A DNA stretch of 64,000 nucleotides from an uncultured Erythrobacter sp. (GTDB lineage: Bacteria; Pseudomonadota; Alphaproteobacteria; Sphingomonadales; Sphingomonadaceae): NCBI RefSeq assembly GCF_947497915.1, contig NZ_CANMIJ010000002.1:744001-808000 (forward strand). The letters run 5' to 3'. The notes under the pieces are model-generated. The model was not told the origin of the DNA and searched no databases. It worked only from the letters and a program-made list of their open reading frames with translations. Positions 46,482-56,472 of this stretch are shown here, one piece after another. A program made the position numbers and the translations under genes. Positions within the stretch are counted from its first letter, which is position 1; each line of letters opens with the position of its first letter.

Positions 46482-47638
46482 CCCTTACCAAACTCGCTAT
46501 CATGTTCGCCCAGACGCGGCGCATCGCCAAGTGGGCCTGCCTCCCAATCGCTGAACGTGTTGGGATCGCGCATCTGGTACAGAGCGCCCTCGCTCGGGTG
46601 ATCGGAGGCTTGGAAAAAGCCGGTTTCGCGCAAATGCGGGTCGTCGATCACATCGTTGAGGTCGGTCACCTCCATGCACGGAATGTTGTGTGCGCGTAGG
46701 ATTGCGAGCCATTCCGCCGTCGGCTTTGCAGATGTGAGCGCGGCCATCCGCCTGTACAATTCAGGCGCGGCGGCGATGATCCCTTGGGGCGTTTTGAAGC
46801 GCTCTTCTCCCGCCAATTCGGGATCGCCCAGCAGCGCCACGACCTTGGGAAATTGCGGCAGGGTGTAAGGCACGATGCTGATCCAGCCATCTTGCGTCAT
46901 CATCGGCTGGCGATCCGGATCGACCTGACGCGCATAGCCCGCCTCGCCATTGGGCGGATCGAATGTTTTCGCATCGAGATGCTCTTTCAACATGAAGCTG
47001 GCGAAGGCTTCGAACATAGGCACCTCGACATGCTGACCCTTGCCCGTGCGCAGCCTGTGAGTGATTGCGGCAAGCGTGGCATAGGCGGCGTGTAGCCCGG
47101 CAACTTTGTCCGCGATTAGCGAGGGGAGGTAGCGCGGGCGATTGTTTCCATCGGCCCGCGGCAACAGCGATGTCGTGCCTGTCGCGGCTTGAATGACATC
47201 ATCATAGGCCTGCAATCCGGCATAGGGACCGCCCGACCCGAAGCCGACGCAGTGGACATATATGATGTCGGGATTGAGCGTTTTGACTGTCTCATAATCA
47301 AAGCCGAGCCGGGCAATCGCGGCCTCGCGCACATTGTGCACGAACACGTCAGCTTTGCTTAGCAGTCCGCGCAAAATCTCTGCATCTTCTGCATTTTTCA
47401 AATCGAGGACGAGGGATTTCTTGCCCCGGTTCAGCGCGATAAAACCCGGCCCCATTCCTGGCGTTTTGGCAGGCTTTGCCCCGTGCCGGTATGCATCGCC
47501 GCCCGGCCCTTCGATCTTGATCACATCCGCGCCATAATCCGACAGGATTTGTGTGGCATAAGGCCCGAACACGACGCTGGTCAGGTCGATCACCGTCATG
47601 CCTTCCAGCATCGGCTTCCCATCATTCGCAGTGATCAC
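46478..47638 (-). CDS. CaiB/BaiF-family CoA-transferase
   Basis: A class III CoA-transferase of 386 residues, moving CoA between carboxylic acids. Signatures: [63 protein letters not shown], with the catalytic Asp expected in the ATGTTSL-region block and [20 protein letters not shown]. The substrate is not evident. It lies 13 bases downstream of the flavoprotein gene on the same strand, probably in the same operon. Confidence 0.92.
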   Translation of the reverse strand: MITANDGKPMLEGMTVIDLTSVVFGPYATQILSDYGADVIKIEGPGGDAYRHGAKPAKTPGMGPGFIALNRGKKSLVLDLKNAEDAEILRGLLSKADVFVHNVREAAIARLGFDYETVKTLNPDIIYVHCVGFGSGGPYAGLQAYDDVIQAATGTTSLLPRADGNNRPRYLPSLIADKVAGLHAAYATLAAITHRLRTGKGQHVEVPMFEAFASFMLKEHLDAKTFDPPNGEAGYARQVDPDRQPMMTQDGWISIVPYTLPQFPKVVALLGDPELAGEERFKTPQGIIAAAPELYRRMAALTSAKPTAEWLAILRAHNIPCMEVTDLNDVIDDPHLRETGFFQASDHPSEGALYQMRDPNTFSDWEAGPLGDAPRLGEHDSEFGKG

Positions 47639-47651
47639 GCAGGCCGTTCCT

Positions 47652-48902
47652 TTACAGCATTTCCTTCAAGGGAATGTCAGGATCGGCGAGCAACGCGCGA
47701 TCCACTTTATCGAGGCCCGCTTCGAGCATCTTTCGCCCTTGCACGTAATCCTTCATCGCGTTCACACAGTCGAACGCAATTGGCTTGCCCTCTTTCAGAT
47801 AGACCACTGTGAATTTACGCGTATCGGGATCGCCGCGCAGCACAGTTTCATCAAAATCCAAGCTGAGGCCGGCGGTCTGCAATTTGAGGTCATACTGGTT
47901 TGACCAGAACCATGGCAGGGCGTTGTATTCCTGTTTGTCGCCCATGATCGCTTTGGCCGCAGTGTTCGCCATGTCGTGGGCGTTCTGGACCGATTCCAAG
48001 CGGATTACGGCGCTTCCCGCATAGGGGTTTGCGTGGGCGGCGCAGTCGCCAATGGCGTACACATCGTCCAGCGTGGTGCGGCAGCAGAAATCCACATCCA
48101 CCCCGCTCGATCCGGCGGCGCCTGCTGCGATCAAAGGCGCGACAGCGGGGACAATTCCGATCCCGACGACAACCATGTCGCAATCGATTGTGTCACCATT
48201 TTCTAAGAGCACGCCGGTGACCCCGCCATCATCGCCGATGATTTCAGATACGCCAGTTTCGAGGCGAACATCGACGCCCTGACGTCGGTGCTCTGCTTCG
48301 TAAAAGCGCGAAAGGTCTTCGCCAGCCACCCGTGCCAGCACGCGCGGCAGCATTTCAAGCAGTGTGACTTCGCTGCCGAGTTTGCGCAGCACGGCCGCCG
48401 CCTCAAGTCCGATATACCCGCCGCCGATTACGACGGCGCGCTTTGACCCTGCATCCAGCGCCGCCATCATTGCATCGGCATCGCGTTTATCGCGGACGTA
48501 GAATACGCCTTTCAAATTGGCTCCGGGGCAGCTCAAGCGGCGCGGATCGCCGCCGCCCGACCAGATCAGCTTACGATAGCCGATCACGGTTCCATCGGAG
48601 AGAGTGACGGTGTGCGCCATCCAATCGATTTCGATCACGCCGCTGCCAAGGCGCAGATCAATGCCTTTATCAGCCCAGAATTTCTCAGGCCGGATCATGA
48701 TCCGCTCAAAACCTTTGTCGCCAGCGAGGTATTCTTTGGACAAGGGCGGGCGTTCATAGGGCGGGACGCTGTCGCGCCCGATCATCAGGATGGACCCTTC
48801 GTGCCCTTGCTGGCGCAATGCGATTGCCGCCTGCGCGCCGCCATGGCCAGTGCCGACAATTACGACATCTGCCTGAGTGCGAGTGTTAACTTGCTGCGTC
48901 AT
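47652..48902 (-). CDS. FAD-dependent ferredoxin/rubredoxin reductase-like protein
   Basis: A 416-residue NAD(P)H:ferredoxin reductase of the type paired with P450 or dioxygenase ferredoxins. The motifs are [14 protein letters not shown] for [16 protein letters not shown], the second dinucleotide fold [21 protein letters not shown] and the FAD block [13 protein letters not shown]. The ATG at 48902 is chosen; the only earlier start is a TTG at 48938. It could serve the CYP153-like P450 5 kb away, but no ferredoxin gene is adjacent. Confidence 0.9.
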   Translation of the reverse strand: MTQQVNTRTQADVVIVGTGHGGAQAAIALRQQGHEGSILMIGRDSVPPYERPPLSKEYLAGDKGFERIMIRPEKFWADKGIDLRLGSGVIEIDWMAHTVTLSDGTVIGYRKLIWSGGGDPRRLSCPGANLKGVFYVRDKRDADAMMAALDAGSKRAVVIGGGYIGLEAAAVLRKLGSEVTLLEMLPRVLARVAGEDLSRFYEAEHRRQGVDVRLETGVSEIIGDDGGVTGVLLENGDTIDCDMVVVGIGIVPAVAPLIAAGAAGSSGVDVDFCCRTTLDDVYAIGDCAAHANPYAGSAVIRLESVQNAHDMANTAAKAIMGDKQEYNALPWFWSNQYDLKLQTAGLSLDFDETVLRGDPDTRKFTVVYLKEGKPIAFDCVNAMKDYVQGRKMLEAGLDKVDRALLADPDIPLKEML

Positions 48903-48950
48903 GGCTGGCTGGGTCGCCTCAAATTGATCGTGCGTCAAGCGTCAAGCGTT

Positions 48951-51900
48951 CTACCGTTCCAGCAGGTTGCGGGCCTGACTGGCTATCTGCGCGAGTACGG
49001 CGGGCGCAACCGGCGGGCGGGCCTGAGCGCGGGTAATCATCGTGCGGAATTGCGCGACGGCGGCGGCATTGCGCTCTGCCCAGTCGGCAATTGCGCCCTG
49101 CGGATCGTCTTTCCCGCCTTTGCGGCGCATCAAACGGCGTAGAAATTCAAGCCGCATATGCTGGAAATCACGCGCGAGCCCGTCAACCAGCAATCGCTCC
49201 CAAATATCCGATGGCGACATATGCGCCGCCGTTCCCTGCGCCCAATCCAGCCCGATCCGTTCCCCGATATCGGTGAAGGCATGGGTGACCTGTTTGGGAT
49301 CAAGCTCTGTCTTGAGAGAGAGCTGTGCGAGGCCGATCGACCCGTCATAATCGAACAGGTTGGCGACTTTCAGGGCGAGCGCATCGGGACAGCCGGACGC
49401 GACAAAGTGGCGGCGCAATTGGTCTGACCGTTCGCGCGTTTCGCCGGAGACAAGCTCGGTGCGGGCATCGGTGAGAACGCCAACGCGCGATTTCAGTGTT
49501 TCGACCAGTTCGCCTGCTTGCACTTGACCTGAGGCCGTGCGGAGCACGTCGGACATCAGATTGCCAACAGCCGCGGCCGCGCGGTCAAACAGGGTAAGGC
49601 GCGCGGCTTCGCTCATCTTGGCATTGTCGAGCTCTTCCCAAAGCGCGGCCAGACCATACAGCCGTTCAACCACGACAAAGGCGGCGGCGACATCGGACAG
49701 GCCAACGCCTTCTTCTTCGGCGAGTTCAAATGCGTGGACTAGGCCCAGCCGGTTTACGATCCGGTTCGACAGATCAGTGGCGACCAGTTCGCGGCGCAGG
49801 CGGTGGCTCTTGATCTGATCGGTGTAACTCTTGCGCATGGGCGCAGGGAACAACGCGATCAGCGAATCTTCCAGCATCGGATCATCCGGCAGGCCGCTGG
49901 CTTCGATCGCGTCTTGAAGCACCAGTTTGGCCGAGGATAGCAGCACCGCGAGTTCTGGCCGCGTTAGCCCTTTTCCATCAGCCGCGCGGCGCGCAAAGGC
50001 GTCTCCGTCTGCCAATCCTTCGGTGCGGCGGTCCAGATCGCCGGTATCCTCAAGCTGTTCGATCAGGCGGATGTACGAGGCGGTTGCTTCTGGCCCGGCG
50101 GCCTCTGCAATCGAGATCGCGAGCGCTTGAAGCCGGTTATCCTCCAGCACAATGTCGGCCACCTCGTCCGTCATTTTGGCGAGCAGATTGTTGCGCTTTT
50201 TGCCCGTCAGCGCGCCTTCGCGGGTTGCCGCAGCCAGCGCGATTTTGATGTTCACTTCGTTATCGGAACAATCAACGCCTGCCGAATTGTCGATAAAGTC
50301 GGTGTTGATGCGCCCGCCATTCATCGAAAACGCAATGCGGCCCGCCTGTGTAATGCCAAGGTTGGCGCCTTCGCCGATGACTTTGGTGCGCAATTCCGCT
50401 GCATCGATGCGCAAAGCATCATTGGCCGGATCGCCGACCGCCAGATGGCCTTCGTTTTCAGCTTTGATGTAGGTGCCGATCCCGCCGAACCAGATCAGGT
50501 CCAGCTGCGCTTTCAAGATCGCGCTGACCAGCGCATCCGGCTCGATCTCTTTGTCTTCAATGGACAGCATCTCGCGCGCTTTTTTGGAAAGCTTGATGCG
50601 TTTCAGATCGCGCGAATAGACGCCGCCGCCTTTGGAAATGAGGTCGGATTTGTAATCCTCCCAGCTCGAACGCGGCAGATCGTAAAGCCGTTTACGCTCT
50701 TTCCAGCTTGCGGCGGGATCGGGATCGGGATCGATAAAGATATGGCGGTGATCAAAGGCGGCGACCAATTGGATCGCTTTCGATAGCAGCATGCCGTTGC
50801 CGAACACATCGCCCGACATATCGCCGCACCCTGCGACACGGATGCTGTCCTTCTGCACATCGACACCCATTTCGAGGAAGTGCCGCTGAACAGAGACCCA
50901 TGCGCCGCGTGCGGTGATGCCCATTGCTTTGTGATCGTATCCGTTGGAGCCGCCGCTGGCGAAAGCATCGTCGAGCCAGAAATCGCGGCTTTCCGCGATG
51001 CCGTTGGCCACGTCGGAGAAGCGCGCGGTGCCTTTATCGGCTGCGACCACGAAATAGGGGTCTTCGCCGTCATGCACTGCGACGTTTTCGGGATGGATCA
51101 CTTTGCCATCGACGATATTGTCGGTGACGGACAGCAGCGTGCGGATGAACACTTCGTAGCTGCCCTGGCCTTCAGCGGCCCAACCTTCGCGATCAATTGC
51201 CGGAGACGGAAGCTGTTTCGGATAGAAGCCGCCTTTCGCGCCGGTCGGCACGATTACGGCGTTCTTTACCCGCTGCGCTTTCATCAGGCCGAGAATTTCG
51301 GTGCGGAAATCGTCGCGCCGGTCTGACCAGCGCAGCCCGCCGCGCGCAATCGCGCCGGAACGCAGGTGGATGCCTTCGACGCGGCGCGAATAGACGAAAA
51401 TTTCGCGCCACGGCACAGGTTTCGGCAGGTTCGGCACGAGGCTGGAGTCAATTTTGAACGCGAGCGCTTCGGCAGCGGCAGGCGCGAATGCGTTGGTGCG
51501 CAAAACGGCGTCGATTACCGCGCGGTACAGGCGCAGCAAACGGTCATCATTGATTGCGGACACTTTGGCGAGACCGCGATTGAACGCCGAAACAGCGCCC
51601 GAAACGGCTTCATCGCGGCTGCCTGAAAATCCGGGATTGTGGTTGGCAACGAACAGATCAATCATCGCGCGGGTCACATCAGGCGCGCGGCCCAATGCAT
51701 CGACCACGGTGTAGATCGTAAAGCCCATGCCGGTTTGGCGCAGGTAACGATAAATCGCACGGAGCCATTCGGTTTCCTGCGCGGCAAGGCCGGTGCTGAC
51801 AACCAGACGGTTGAACGGATCATCTTCCGCGCCGCCATTTAGAACCTCTGCAATGGCAGCCTCAATCGGGCCAGCGCGTTCGAGCAGCTTCGCTGCCGAT

Positions 51901-53669
51901 GCGCCTTCGGGCAGGTCGACTGTAAATTCGTGGATCGTGCCCAGCTCGCCTTCGGCAAGAGCAATCGGCACTTCTTTGAAAACGCGAAAGCCAAAATTCT
52001 CGAACGCCGGAACAGCATCGGAAAGCGGCAATGCGCCTTGTTGCTGATAAGTCTTCAGGCGCAGGCGGTTCGCAGGGTCTTTGCCGATGCAGTACAGGCG
52101 CACGCCGCGTTCGTGATCATGGTCGCTTGTCAAACCGCGCAGGCGGATAATATCGCGCGCAGCCTCTGCCGCGTCATAACGTCCGCGATAATTCATCGGC
52201 ATCGCACTGGCGTATCGCGATGCAAGCGCGGCGGCGCGCGATGGATCCATGCTTTCAGCGAGATGTTTCTCAACCGCCTCGCCCCAGCCGCGCAGCATAT
52301 CTTGCAACTGCTCTTCCAAAGCGGCTTCGTCCGGCACCTGTTTCGCATCGCGAATGTCGATCACGAATTGCAGCATGGCCAGCGTACCGCCTTCGACCTC
52401 TAGGCTCCAATCGAGCACTGCAGTGCCTTCGTGCACGGTGAACATTTCTTCGAGCTGGTGGCGCACCTGTGTCGATACCGTATCGCGCGGTTGCCAGACA
52501 AAGGCATAAATGTGCCGCCCGAGGCGCGATGTAACCAGTGCAAGGCGCGGACGCGGACGGTCAACCAGACTCATCATCGTTGTCGCAAGGCGCGCGATCG
52601 AATCCTGCGTAAACCCGATCAACAGATCGTTGGGCAGCGCCGTGAATGCGTGGGTCAGTGCTTTGCCAGCATGGCCGCCCGGATCGAACCCGAGTTTTTC
52701 CCTGATCGCATCGAGATCGGCGCGCAAAACGGGCACTTCTGTCGGCGGCGTGGCCAAAGCGGCACTGGTCCAGATGCCTGCATGGATCGAGAGGGTTTGG
52801 ACTTTTCCGCCCTTATCACGGTGGCCGACGATAAACAGATCGAGCGGGATGCGGCGGTGAACGTTCGACAGGCGATTTGCCTTAATGATCAGCAGATCGT
52901 GCCGATCATCGCGTTTGTCGCAATCGTCGAACCAATCAAATGCGCGTTCAAACGAGACCTCGGCCAGAATGTCGCGGGTGCTTTTACGGCAGATGCCGTG
53001 CGCGCTGCTCTGTTTGCCATCGCGGGTGCGTTTCACATGGCCAAGCTGTGTCAGCAGACCTTTGCTGAGCCAATCGACCAGCGCCTGAGATTCGGTGTCG
53101 GCAATCTCTGTAATGTCGGACGCCATCAACGCCTGCATTTTGGGCCAATCATCCACAGCGGCGCGGACATCGCCCAGCGTAACGCGCAGAGCCTGTTCAA
53201 GGTCGCGGCGATGGCGGGCATCGACGCGCGGCGTTTCGATATAGATCAGCGATTCAGCGGGCAGGCCGTCGCTTTTGGCATCGCTCAACCGGATGAGCTC
53301 GCCTGCATCATTGCGTTCCACGCCCAGAACGGGGTGCACCAATCGATCAATGCTGAGCGATTGCGCGGCGATTGTGGCCGCAATCGAATCGACCAGAAAC
53401 GGCATGTCATCATTGACGATGGCGATCCGCATCTTGCGATGTTCACCCGCAGCGGATTCGAGTCGAAGAGAGGATCGTTGCGGCTCGCGCTTAGACGCTG
53501 CCTCAAGAATAAAATCCGATGCCTCAGCCAGCAGATCCCCGTCGAGCGGGGTATCGCCGGGAAGGATCGAGGCTTTCAGATGTTTCTTCAGTGAGGTTTT
53601 AAGCGCTGCACCAGCCCCGGTTTTCGGGGTGGTTTGCTTGGCGGATTTCTCCGTCGGGGTGGGCACCAT
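48951..53669 (-). CDS. NAD-specific glutamate dehydrogenase, 180-kDa type
   Basis: A very large catabolic NAD-GDH (1,572 residues) deaminating glutamate to 2-oxoglutarate. N-terminal ACT-like and helical regions fill about residues 1-700. The catalytic GDH core lies around 760-1200 (GLRWSDRRDDFRTEI, VPTGAKGGFYPKQ, AGCGDMSGDVFGNGML, the GEGANLGITQAGR block). A helical C-terminal region completes it. The length and domain order match the L-180 class of Proteobacteria. A TATAAT element lies at 53686-53691 on the minus strand, 17 bases before the start, with AGCAGGA as ribosome site. It is monocistronic or leads the run to 47652. Confidence 0.96.
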   Translation of the reverse strand: MVPTPTEKSAKQTTPKTGAGAALKTSLKKHLKASILPGDTPLDGDLLAEASDFILEAASKREPQRSSLRLESAAGEHRKMRIAIVNDDMPFLVDSIAATIAAQSLSIDRLVHPVLGVERNDAGELIRLSDAKSDGLPAESLIYIETPRVDARHRRDLEQALRVTLGDVRAAVDDWPKMQALMASDITEIADTESQALVDWLSKGLLTQLGHVKRTRDGKQSSAHGICRKSTRDILAEVSFERAFDWFDDCDKRDDRHDLLIIKANRLSNVHRRIPLDLFIVGHRDKGGKVQTLSIHAGIWTSAALATPPTEVPVLRADLDAIREKLGFDPGGHAGKALTHAFTALPNDLLIGFTQDSIARLATTMMSLVDRPRPRLALVTSRLGRHIYAFVWQPRDTVSTQVRHQLEEMFTVHEGTAVLDWSLEVEGGTLAMLQFVIDIRDAKQVPDEAALEEQLQDMLRGWGEAVEKHLAESMDPSRAAALASRYASAMPMNYRGRYDAAEAARDIIRLRGLTSDHDHERGVRLYCIGKDPANRLRLKTYQQQGALPLSDAVPAFENFGFRVFKEVPIALAEGELGTIHEFTVDLPEGASAAKLLERAGPIEAAIAEVLNGGAEDDPFNRLVVSTGLAAQETEWLRAIYRYLRQTGMGFTIYTVVDALGRAPDVTRAMIDLFVANHNPGFSGSRDEAVSGAVSAFNRGLAKVSAINDDRLLRLYRAVIDAVLRTNAFAPAAAEALAFKIDSSLVPNLPKPVPWREIFVYSRRVEGIHLRSGAIARGGLRWSDRRDDFRTEILGLMKAQRVKNAVIVPTGAKGGFYPKQLPSPAIDREGWAAEGQGSYEVFIRTLLSVTDNIVDGKVIHPENVAVHDGEDPYFVVAADKGTARFSDVANGIAESRDFWLDDAFASGGSNGYDHKAMGITARGAWVSVQRHFLEMGVDVQKDSIRVAGCGDMSGDVFGNGMLLSKAIQLVAAFDHRHIFIDPDPDPAASWKERKRLYDLPRSSWEDYKSDLISKGGGVYSRDLKRIKLSKKAREMLSIEDKEIEPDALVSAILKAQLDLIWFGGIGTYIKAENEGHLAVGDPANDALRIDAAELRTKVIGEGANLGITQAGRIAFSMNGGRINTDFIDNSAGVDCSDNEVNIKIALAAATREGALTGKKRNNLLAKMTDEVADIVLEDNRLQALAISIAEAAGPEATASYIRLIEQLEDTGDLDRRTEGLADGDAFARRAADGKGLTRPELAVLLSSAKLVLQDAIEASGLPDDPMLEDSLIALFPAPMRKSYTDQIKSHRLRRELVATDLSNRIVNRLGLVHAFELAEEEGVGLSDVAAAFVVVERLYGLAALWEELDNAKMSEAARLTLFDRAAAAVGNLMSDVLRTASGQVQAGELVETLKSRVGVLTDARTELVSGETRERSDQLRRHFVASGCPDALALKVANLFDYDGSIGLAQLSLKTELDPKQVTHAFTDIGERIGLDWAQGTAAHMSPSDIWERLLVDGLARDFQHMRLEFLRRLMRRKGGKDDPQGAIADWAERNAAAVAQFRTMITRAQARPPVAPAVLAQIASQARNLLER

Positions 53670-53764
53670 GATCCTGCTCCGAGCAATTATATTATGCTGC
53701 TTTGTTTTATCGTTTCAGCATACTCGCTTTTGCCCAAGGTGTGCAAGCGCGATGATCCGGAAAG

Positions 53765-54772
53765 CTACGCAGGGATAGAGGCGCTTTGCGCAGCGCCGAG
53801 CGCTTCCATTGTCAGTTCGAGCGAACGAATGCGCGCCGCCGGATCATAGGTCGATCCGCACAGGATTATCTCGTCGGCGCCTGTGCGCGCCGCGAAGGCT
53901 TCCACTTGGCCGCTGACTGTGCCCGGCGTTCCTACCGCTGCGGCTTGACCCAGATGATCGAGCATCGCGCGCTGCGGCGCTGGCAAGGTCGATGTGTAAC
54001 CCGCAATAGGCGGTTTCAGTTTGCCTGGTTTGCCTGTGCGCAGCGCCACGAAGGCTTGCTGTTGGCTGGAGGCGAGCAGTTCCGCTTCCTCTGCTGTCGG
54101 CGCGGCGAACACGTTCATCGCAACCGCGACATAGGGACGTGCCAGTGCCTCGGACGGCTGAAAGTCGCGGCGATACACTTCCAATGCGGCATCGAGGTGA
54201 TCCGGCGCGAAATGCGCGGCAAAGGCGTATGGCATGCCAAGCTTTGCCGCTAGCTGCGCGCCGAACAGGCTTGACCCCAGCATCCACAAATCGATGTTGG
54301 AGCCAAGGCCGGGTGTGGCTTTTACAGGAAGGTCAATATCACCGGTAAGAAGCGCGCGTAGCTCCACCACATCCTGCGGAAAATATTCGGAGGCCTGATG
54401 CAGGTCTTTGCGTAGCGCCCGCTGCAATTCAGGGCCAGCCCCAGGCGCGCGGCCCAGACCCAGATCAATTCGGCCGGGAAACAGCGCATCCAGAGTTCCG
54501 AACTGCTCAGCGATTTGGAACGGTGTGTGGTTGGGCAGCATAATGCCGCCTGATCCGATACGAATGGTGCTGGTGGCGTTGCCGATATGTGCGAGCACCA
54601 CCGATGTCGCGCCGCCCGCAATCCCCTCCATCGCGTGATGTTCGGCGACCCAAAAACGTGTGCACCCCAGCGTCTCCGCCGCCTGTGCAAGAGCGACGCT
54701 GCCTGCGAACGCTTCGCTCAGCGTGCCGCCTTCGCGCACGGGGACAAGATCAAGGATGGAGTACTGTGTCAT
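53765..54772 (-). CDS. LLM-class flavin-dependent oxidoreductase (MsnO8-like)
   Basis: A 335-residue luciferase-like TIM-barrel oxidoreductase using FMNH2. Blocks: LDLVPVREG, RFWVAEHHAMEGIAG, RIGSGGIMLPNHTP, FGTLDALFPGRIDLGLGRAPG. This pattern is that of the MsnO8/YhbW group, for which substrates are unknown. It overlaps the start of the next gene downstream in the sense direction: the TPR gene's last codons end at its start (4-base ATGA at 54769-54772). Confidence 0.93.
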   Translation of the reverse strand: MTQYSILDLVPVREGGTLSEAFAGSVALAQAAETLGCTRFWVAEHHAMEGIAGGATSVVLAHIGNATSTIRIGSGGIMLPNHTPFQIAEQFGTLDALFPGRIDLGLGRAPGAGPELQRALRKDLHQASEYFPQDVVELRALLTGDIDLPVKATPGLGSNIDLWMLGSSLFGAQLAAKLGMPYAFAAHFAPDHLDAALEVYRRDFQPSEALARPYVAVAMNVFAAPTAEEAELLASSQQQAFVALRTGKPGKLKPPIAGYTSTLPAPQRAMLDHLGQAAAVGTPGTVSGQVEAFAARTGADEIILCGSTYDPAARIRSLELTMEALGAAQSASIPA

Positions 54773-55629
54773 GGTGTAGGCTTAGTATCAGGCGCTGGGC
54801 CGATCTGCGCAAGGTAGTCTTTCGCGGTGGTCGCAGCGGGGCTGGCGGGCTGGGTGTCGACGACCGATTGCCAGCTTTTGCGTGCAGCATCCTCGCGGCC
54901 TGAAAGGATCGCGATAACGCCTGCTTCCAACCCGATTTGGGGATCGACCGGCGCAAGATCAGCGGCGCGTTCAATCGCAGTTTGCGCCTCATCCAGCCGC
55001 TCCATCCGCCGCAACAATGTCGCTTTCAAAAGCCATCCGTCGGGCAATCCCGGCTCCAGCCGATTGGCCGTATCGAGCGCGCCGAGCGCCTCTTCGTTTT
55101 GGCCCAGCGCAACCAGCGCGCGGGCGCGGTCTGTTGCAGCCAGCGCCTCCAAAGTGGCCGAAGCCGCACTCTGTGCATCCTGCTGGGCTGCCATCAACAG
55201 CATCGCTGCACCTTCTGCATCGCCGCCAGCCAGCGCGGCATTACCCGCCATCGTGCCAAAGCGCGCACGGGCGGTCAGCTCTCCTTTGGGCGTCTCATCG
55301 CGCGCGGCAAGAAAGGCGCCGCGCGCATCGCTCCAAAGGCCAAGCTCGGTCGAGGCGAGGCCAAGGCAGTGATTGGCAATCACCCGGTCTGATCCGCTGG
55401 TTTCGGTGCGCCTGATCTGCGCCTGAGTGTGCGCCCGCGCCGGATCCTCCGCCAGCTGATCAAGGCACTGTGAAAGCCACGCACTGGTCGGATTAGTGGG
55501 CGCTTCAAGTGAATTCTCGCGCGGCGGGCGATGGATCAGATCGTCGGGTAGATTGGGGATCGCACCGGTATTGCCCGGCGCGGATTGAAGCAGAATGGCG
55601 AGAAGCAGGGACACGATAATTTCCGTCAA
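54769..55629 (-). CDS. Exported TPR-repeat protein
   Basis: A 286-residue protein with a short signal peptide (residues 1-18) and tetratricopeptide-like helices over about 95-265 (ALVALGQNEEALGALDTANRLEPG and related repeats). TPR domains bind proteins; the partner is unknown. Its start overlaps the upstream hydrolase gene by 4 bases (55626-55629) and its stop overlaps the LLM gene, so hydrolase, TPR protein and LLM enzyme are one operon. Confidence 0.88.
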   Translation of the reverse strand: MTEIIVSLLLAILLQSAPGNTGAIPNLPDDLIHRPPRENSLEAPTNPTSAWLSQCLDQLAEDPARAHTQAQIRRTETSGSDRVIANHCLGLASTELGLWSDARGAFLAARDETPKGELTARARFGTMAGNAALAGGDAEGAAMLLMAAQQDAQSAASATLEALAATDRARALVALGQNEEALGALDTANRLEPGLPDGWLLKATLLRRMERLDEAQTAIERAADLAPVDPQIGLEAGVIAILSGREDAARKSWQSVVDTQPASPAATTAKDYLAQIGPAPDTKPTP

Positions 55630-56369
55630 TAAAAGCTGGAGACAGCCGCTTTGAGCAGCGCGATATCTTCATCGCGCGACAGGCGGTGATCGCCGTCTTT
55701 AACCAGCGTCACCTTTACCGCATCCGAACGCAAAGCTGCGCTGAGCCGCATGCTGATATCCCACGGCACATCGGCATCGCGCTGTCCGTGGAGCAAGTGC
55801 ACGGGACAATCGATTGCAATCTCACGGTCGAGCATCCGGCTTTCCTGACCATCGGTCCAAAAGCCGGGATGCATCGGTGTTGGTTCCGGCCCGTAAGGGT
55901 TTTCATCATAGACCGTCTCGCCCGCCGCCAGCGTCGCCTGATCCGCGCGGCTGCGGCCCCATTCGGTAAAGTCGGGTGCTGAAGCGATCCCGATAATGCC
56001 AGCCAACCGTTCGCCAAGCGCTTCCGCCACCATCAGCATCAGCCAGCCGCCCATCGATGATCCGACAAGCAGGATCGCGCCATCGGTATGGGCTGCAATC
56101 AAAGCCAGCACCTCATCGCGCCATTTGGACAATGTGCCATTGGCAAAATCACCCGAACTTGCACCGCAGCCGGAATAATCGAGCAGCAAACAAGCGCGCC
56201 CTTGCGCCTGCGCCTCGGCAAACAGCGCCGTGGCTTTGCCGCCATCCATGTCCGACATATATCCGGGCAGGAATACCAGCGCCGGGCCGCTATCCGTCGC
56301 CGCTCTTTGGGTCAGCCGATACGCGATTTTACGCTGATCCGGCATTTCATGAAATTGCACATTTGACAT
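55626..56369 (-). CDS. Alpha/beta hydrolase
   Basis: A 247-residue cytoplasmic hydrolase. VFLPGYMSDMDGGKA carries the oxyanion region, LLDYSGCGASSG is typical, and the nucleophile elbow is GSSMGGW. Late blocks are LLHGQRDADVPW for the acid and DGDHRLS for the histidine. These last blocks resemble the protein-palmitoyl thioesterase ABHD10-like group; the substrate is open. The ATG at 56369 is chosen because the longer frame runs into the divergent phoD leader. Confidence 0.88.
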   Translation of the reverse strand: MSNVQFHEMPDQRKIAYRLTQRAATDSGPALVFLPGYMSDMDGGKATALFAEAQAQGRACLLLDYSGCGASSGDFANGTLSKWRDEVLALIAAHTDGAILLVGSSMGGWLMLMVAEALGERLAGIIGIASAPDFTEWGRSRADQATLAAGETVYDENPYGPEPTPMHPGFWTDGQESRMLDREIAIDCPVHLLHGQRDADVPWDISMRLSAALRSDAVKVTLVKDGDHRLSRDEDIALLKAAVSSFY

Positions 56370-56472
56370 GGCAGCCCTCATGCCCGCACCTGTGCGCAGC
56401 GTGCAAGCCCGCAATCGGCACGCGCTGTCTCTGGAGCCAAATCCGGAGCCACCTCTTGGGAGAGAGAATACC

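Noticed and set aside
52431..53594. 387-codon plus-strand frame opposite NAD-glutamate dehydrogenase
   Set aside because: It lies wholly inside the conserved GDH gene on the other strand and shows no recognisable domain.
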